Origin: Copromyces sp. CBS 386.78
Lineage: Eukaryota; Ascomycota; Sordariomycetes; Sordariales; Sordariaceae
Direction of reading: 5' to 3'
Length of the DNA: 64,000 bases
NCBI GenBank assembly: GCA_030685235.1
Contig: MU839104.1
Span: 372,001 to 436,000 of the forward strand
Notes under the pieces: model-generated
What the model was told of the DNA's origin: nothing
Databases searched by the model: none
Seen by the model: only the letters and a program-made list of their open reading frames with translations
Position numbers and translations under genes: made by a program
Shown here: positions 60,859-64,000 of the stretch, piece by piece
How the letters are laid out: every line of letters begins with the position of its first letter
How positions within the stretch are numbered: the stretch's first letter is position 1

Positions 60859-63800
60859 TTACAACTGCCTCATCAGCTCTGGGATGTCAAGATTGAATCC
60901 TTGCGATGGGTCACTATTGATCCCAAAGAATTGGAACCTATATATTTCATCCCATGTTAGCTTCTGTTTTCATCCGAACCTAGTCCGAACGAGACAAAAA
61001 AAAAAAAAAAAAACTTACCAATCCTCAACATTAAGCGTCGAAGGAACAGGCTGTCCCTGCACCGAGCTATTACTCCAACTGTCACTCGGGCTTTGCCCGT
61101 CATTCGCTCCATTGCCGCCCATCTGCCCGTCAAAGTGGGCATTCCAGAAGCTATTAGGATTATTATTTCCATATCCTCCCTGCTGGCCCTGGCCCTGACC
61201 TGGCATGCCTCCACCAGGTTGCAGCAACCCATTACTATTATTGTTTGGCAACGGACTGCCAGCCAGGTTACGCTTAACGCCCTGTGTGTATTCAATAGGT
61301 TGATTGGGAAGCCCGCTTGGCATTTGCATCATACTGGGATCCAGGCTGGAATGCTGTTGGGTAGGTGACAGGTGGGTGAAGAGCGGCATGTTGGTACTTT
61401 CTGGGAAGAGCTGGTCGGGTTGGAAGTTCTCCCACATATTTTGTAACAGATTGGGCGAGTTTCTAGTCACCAGGTACAGATCTGGTGGAGTGGCTGGGAC
61501 CGAGAAGGATGGATTGAAAGGCGTCGCGGGCCGAGTGTGCGGCCTCGAAGCTGTTCCGCCCATAAATGCATCATTCGGAGGACGATGACCGTTCTGATTA
61601 TTGGGTGACGTGACAGGTGGCAGCATCGTGCTCGGCGTCGTCTCCGTCTTGGCCGTCAGACTTGGTGTTTGTGGCCTTGAGCGCTCATAGGATTCTTGGG
61701 GCTGGGGAGTATTGACGCTGAAATCAATGGCCATCTCGTCGTATTTACGCTTCTGTTCGTGTGCACGTTGCTGGTGCTGGTGCTGGTGCTGTTGTTGCTG
61801 CTGTTGTTGAAGCTGCTGGTGCTGGTGATGTTGTTCCAGATGAGCAAGACCTTGCTGCATCCGACGGTGTCTCTTACCCGCCGCCTTCTGAAGCCTCTCT
61901 TCCAGGACCCTATTTCCAAGAATGGATTCAAAAAGGGTAAACACCATCTTGCCCACAAGCCAGACCTTGGAAACATCTTTCAGGGCGGCCATGCATGTCC
62001 GTATTCTGTCTTGAGTAACTTGCTGAATGGAGGCAACTGGCGACCTCATCTGATATACGTGCATGATAAGCGCGGAGAAGAGACTGTAGACAATGTACGC
62101 AGGGCAGTACCGCATCTGATGGTTAGACTGGAGGTTCTCGATAATAGAGGTGATCATAGCTGCCGCCTGGAACGCAATGTTGCGCGATGGATAGGGCGAG
62201 TCATCAGGCCATCTGTGAGAACCACTCGGTGGCATATGTGCTCTGTGCAGGAGGCATAGGGTGGTGTAGTAATTCGAATGGAGCAACGCAGACCAGAAGT
62301 GGTGATTCCGCATCTCCCAATAAACGATCTTTGGGCAGTTCTGGAGCCAGTCGGCAAGAGCCATATCACTGTGTGTCAGATCGATAGCATTCTTTCCCCG
62401 GCCCTTCAAGGCAACAGAATATTGCTGAGAGAGGACCAGCCCCATGATTTCGCACAGCTTGACGTATTGCAGGAAGAACTGAACGTGGATCTCATCCGGT
62501 GGGTACTCGCTTGGGCAATCCGGCTCGTCCTCGATGAAGTCGTCCTCCGTTAGCATCTCCACATCCGAGTCGTCCAGATTGATGTGGCAAGGTCGTCCCA
62601 GCGCAACAGCTGTTGATCGGTCCCTTGTGAACAGTGACCACCAAATACGCTTCCACAGCCTCTTGTCGGCTTTGCTCAACTGTGAACCCTCAACGCTCCT
62701 ATGCATGCCAGAGCCCTGTGCGACAATGGTAGCAACACGACTCCAGTAGAAGACGTTCTTGGTGACATCCTCAGGGCCTTCCCAGTACCAGCCCATCAAG
62801 AGGAGTGACTGAACAATGGTGACCCGATCGTCTTCGTAGCCCGCTTCGTACAAGGCTTTGGCTCGCTTGTAGAAGGTAAGGGCAGCAGGCGCTGCAGAAC
62901 CATTCGCATCCATCAGCTGGGGGTTGGTGCAGACTCGAGAACCGGCGAGAAGCATGGCCTGCAGCAGCAACAGTGACGGCGGGTTCTTGGGGTCCCTGTA
63001 CTGCCGCATAAACTTGGTCCGGTTGATGACGGGGACTATGGGGTGCACCCATTGGAAGTACGACTCGATGAGCTCATCGCACAGAGACCGTGGTGGTAGC
63101 AGGAAAGCGCCTCGCTGATGAAGAATTTCGATCTCGGTACTGTCCAATTCTGACAGCCTGGCCTTGTTGCCCCGTACATGTTCCGGCAGTGGATAGTGTA
63201 CCACATCCGAGTCGCTTTGGCGGTCATGAACGAGAAGGGTGAGGTTGGAAGACTCGCCCATGTAGGCTACCCTCCCAGCCTCTGTGATAGGTGCTCTGGT
63301 GAACTTGGGCTTCATGACGAGGTTCATGTAGTTGGCCAGGGTTGCATTATCGTACTCTTCCTTTTTCGCCTGTTCCTCGACGTTGGCGGATGTAGCCGGT
63401 GTCCCCTCTTGGGTGTGATAGGCCGCGGCAGGTCGGGTGCCGGCCGGGAATGTGTTGTGTGTGCCGGCCTGGTGCGGCGACCGTTCTTCGGTGTCTCCTC
63501 GCTCACTGGGATCCGGTCAGTTGTTTGCATACAAAGGCAACCACAGGTAATGAATGAAATGACATGTAATGAAAACAGGAAGAAGGGAGAGGTTATCGGC
63601 AGCAAGCAAGGAAAAGAAGACAAGTAAATAACAAGAAGTAAAAGAACAAGCAGGTACCTGTCAGAGTCCTTGGATGGGGCAGTGGTGGTGCTTTGCGCGG
63701 CGGTCTTCTTGCGTTTAGGTGTTGGGATACGGCATTCGATGGAGAAGGCGACGCAGTTGGTGCACGGAACACCGAGGCTTGCGGCATCGCAGCGAACCTA

Positions 63801-64000
63801 TAATGGACATGATGTAAGCATCCATGTCCGCTCAAAAACAAGTGATATGACAGATCCGAGGTTTGACAATTGGTTGGGAAGCTTTGCTCAAAAGAGGGCG
63901 TCGTACTTTACGGGCATGGCATGTCTACAAAGACGGGTGGTTAGCCTAGGTTTCGCATGAGAGATAACGCGATAGCCCATGAGCCGAGGCTCGAGGTTGA
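60859..64000 (-). CDS. Zn2Cys6 transcription factor, CTF1-beta/FarA-FarB type (5' end outside window)
   Basis: Minus strand; exons in view are 63924-63907 (an 18-nt microexon), 63797-63658, 63505-61019 and 60937-60859, giving 907 residues in frame. The first exon(s) lie beyond the right edge. Five of six zinc-cluster cysteines are visible as CHARKVRC, PCTNC and AFSIEC (spacing x6, x8, x2, x6), so the first Cys is in the missing exon. KRKK follows as a likely nuclear signal. The fungal_trans domain begins near VHYPLPEHVRGNKARLSELD and includes ESYFQWVHPIVPVINRTKFM and YYTTLCLLHRAHMPP. The C-terminal half is Gln/His-rich with polyQ (~490-520). Splicing of the last intron, which holds a run of ~19 T, adds FQFFGINSDPSQGFNLDIPE and RQL. 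It resembles cutinase transcription factor 1-beta; Far regulators control fatty-acid degradation. Neurospora far-1 is my best guess of orthologue. Confidence 0.85.

Overview
The window is nuclear DNA from a filamentous ascomycete, most likely Sordariales and close to Neurospora or Sordaria. This is inferred from short introns (about 50-150 nt, GTRAGT-type donors, CTRAC-type branch sites), GC-rich third codon positions, a dispersed 5S rRNA relic, and proteins such as EXO70, BRO1 and a CTF1/Far-type regulator that read like Sordariomycete orthologues. No database was consulted; species and orthology statements rest on recognition. I worked out 14 intron-containing genes exon by exon and checked every exon sum for frame.

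Layout. 1-9.5 kb: a Bst1-type GPI inositol-deacylase (+), a broken 5S rRNA copy, a fumarylacetoacetate-hydrolase-family enzyme (+) and a 118-residue conserved-looking protein (-). 9.5-23.2 kb: a gene-poor island with three short terminal-inverted-repeat elements, a decayed coding region, one convincing tiny gene (40-residue cysteine-rich peptide), a 30-bp-stem inverted repeat and an assembly gap in homopolymeric junk. 23.2-27.7 kb: EXO70 and a class III aminotransferase (both -). 27.7-31.8 kb: a second long gene-free interval. 31.8-64 kb: a dense, ordinary block: MCM3 (+), CAP (-), MAK32-like protein (+), a four-helix membrane protein (-), mitochondrial adrenodoxin reductase (+), ETF alpha (-), Swi3/Rsc8-type remodeler subunit (+), carnitine acetyltransferase (+), BRO1 (-), and a Zn2Cys6 CTF1/Far-type regulator (-) whose 5' end lies beyond the right edge.

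How the genes relate. Most are housekeeping genes with independent promoters; several pairs are divergent and share an upstream region (CAP/MAK32-like, membrane protein/ARH1, ETFA/RSC8). Carnitine acetyltransferase, ETF alpha and the Far-type regulator all belong to fatty-acid or acetyl-unit metabolism and sit within about 18 kb, and CCTCGG core motifs occur upstream of two of them. This is suggestive but not proof of a functional cluster.

I did not find a clearly new multi-gene system. The observations most worth a second look are the interrupted 5S gene, the cysteine-rich peptide gene, the paired TA-flanked miniature elements around a decayed gene, the long inverted repeat near 21.7 kb, and the possible dual targeting of carnitine acetyltransferase.
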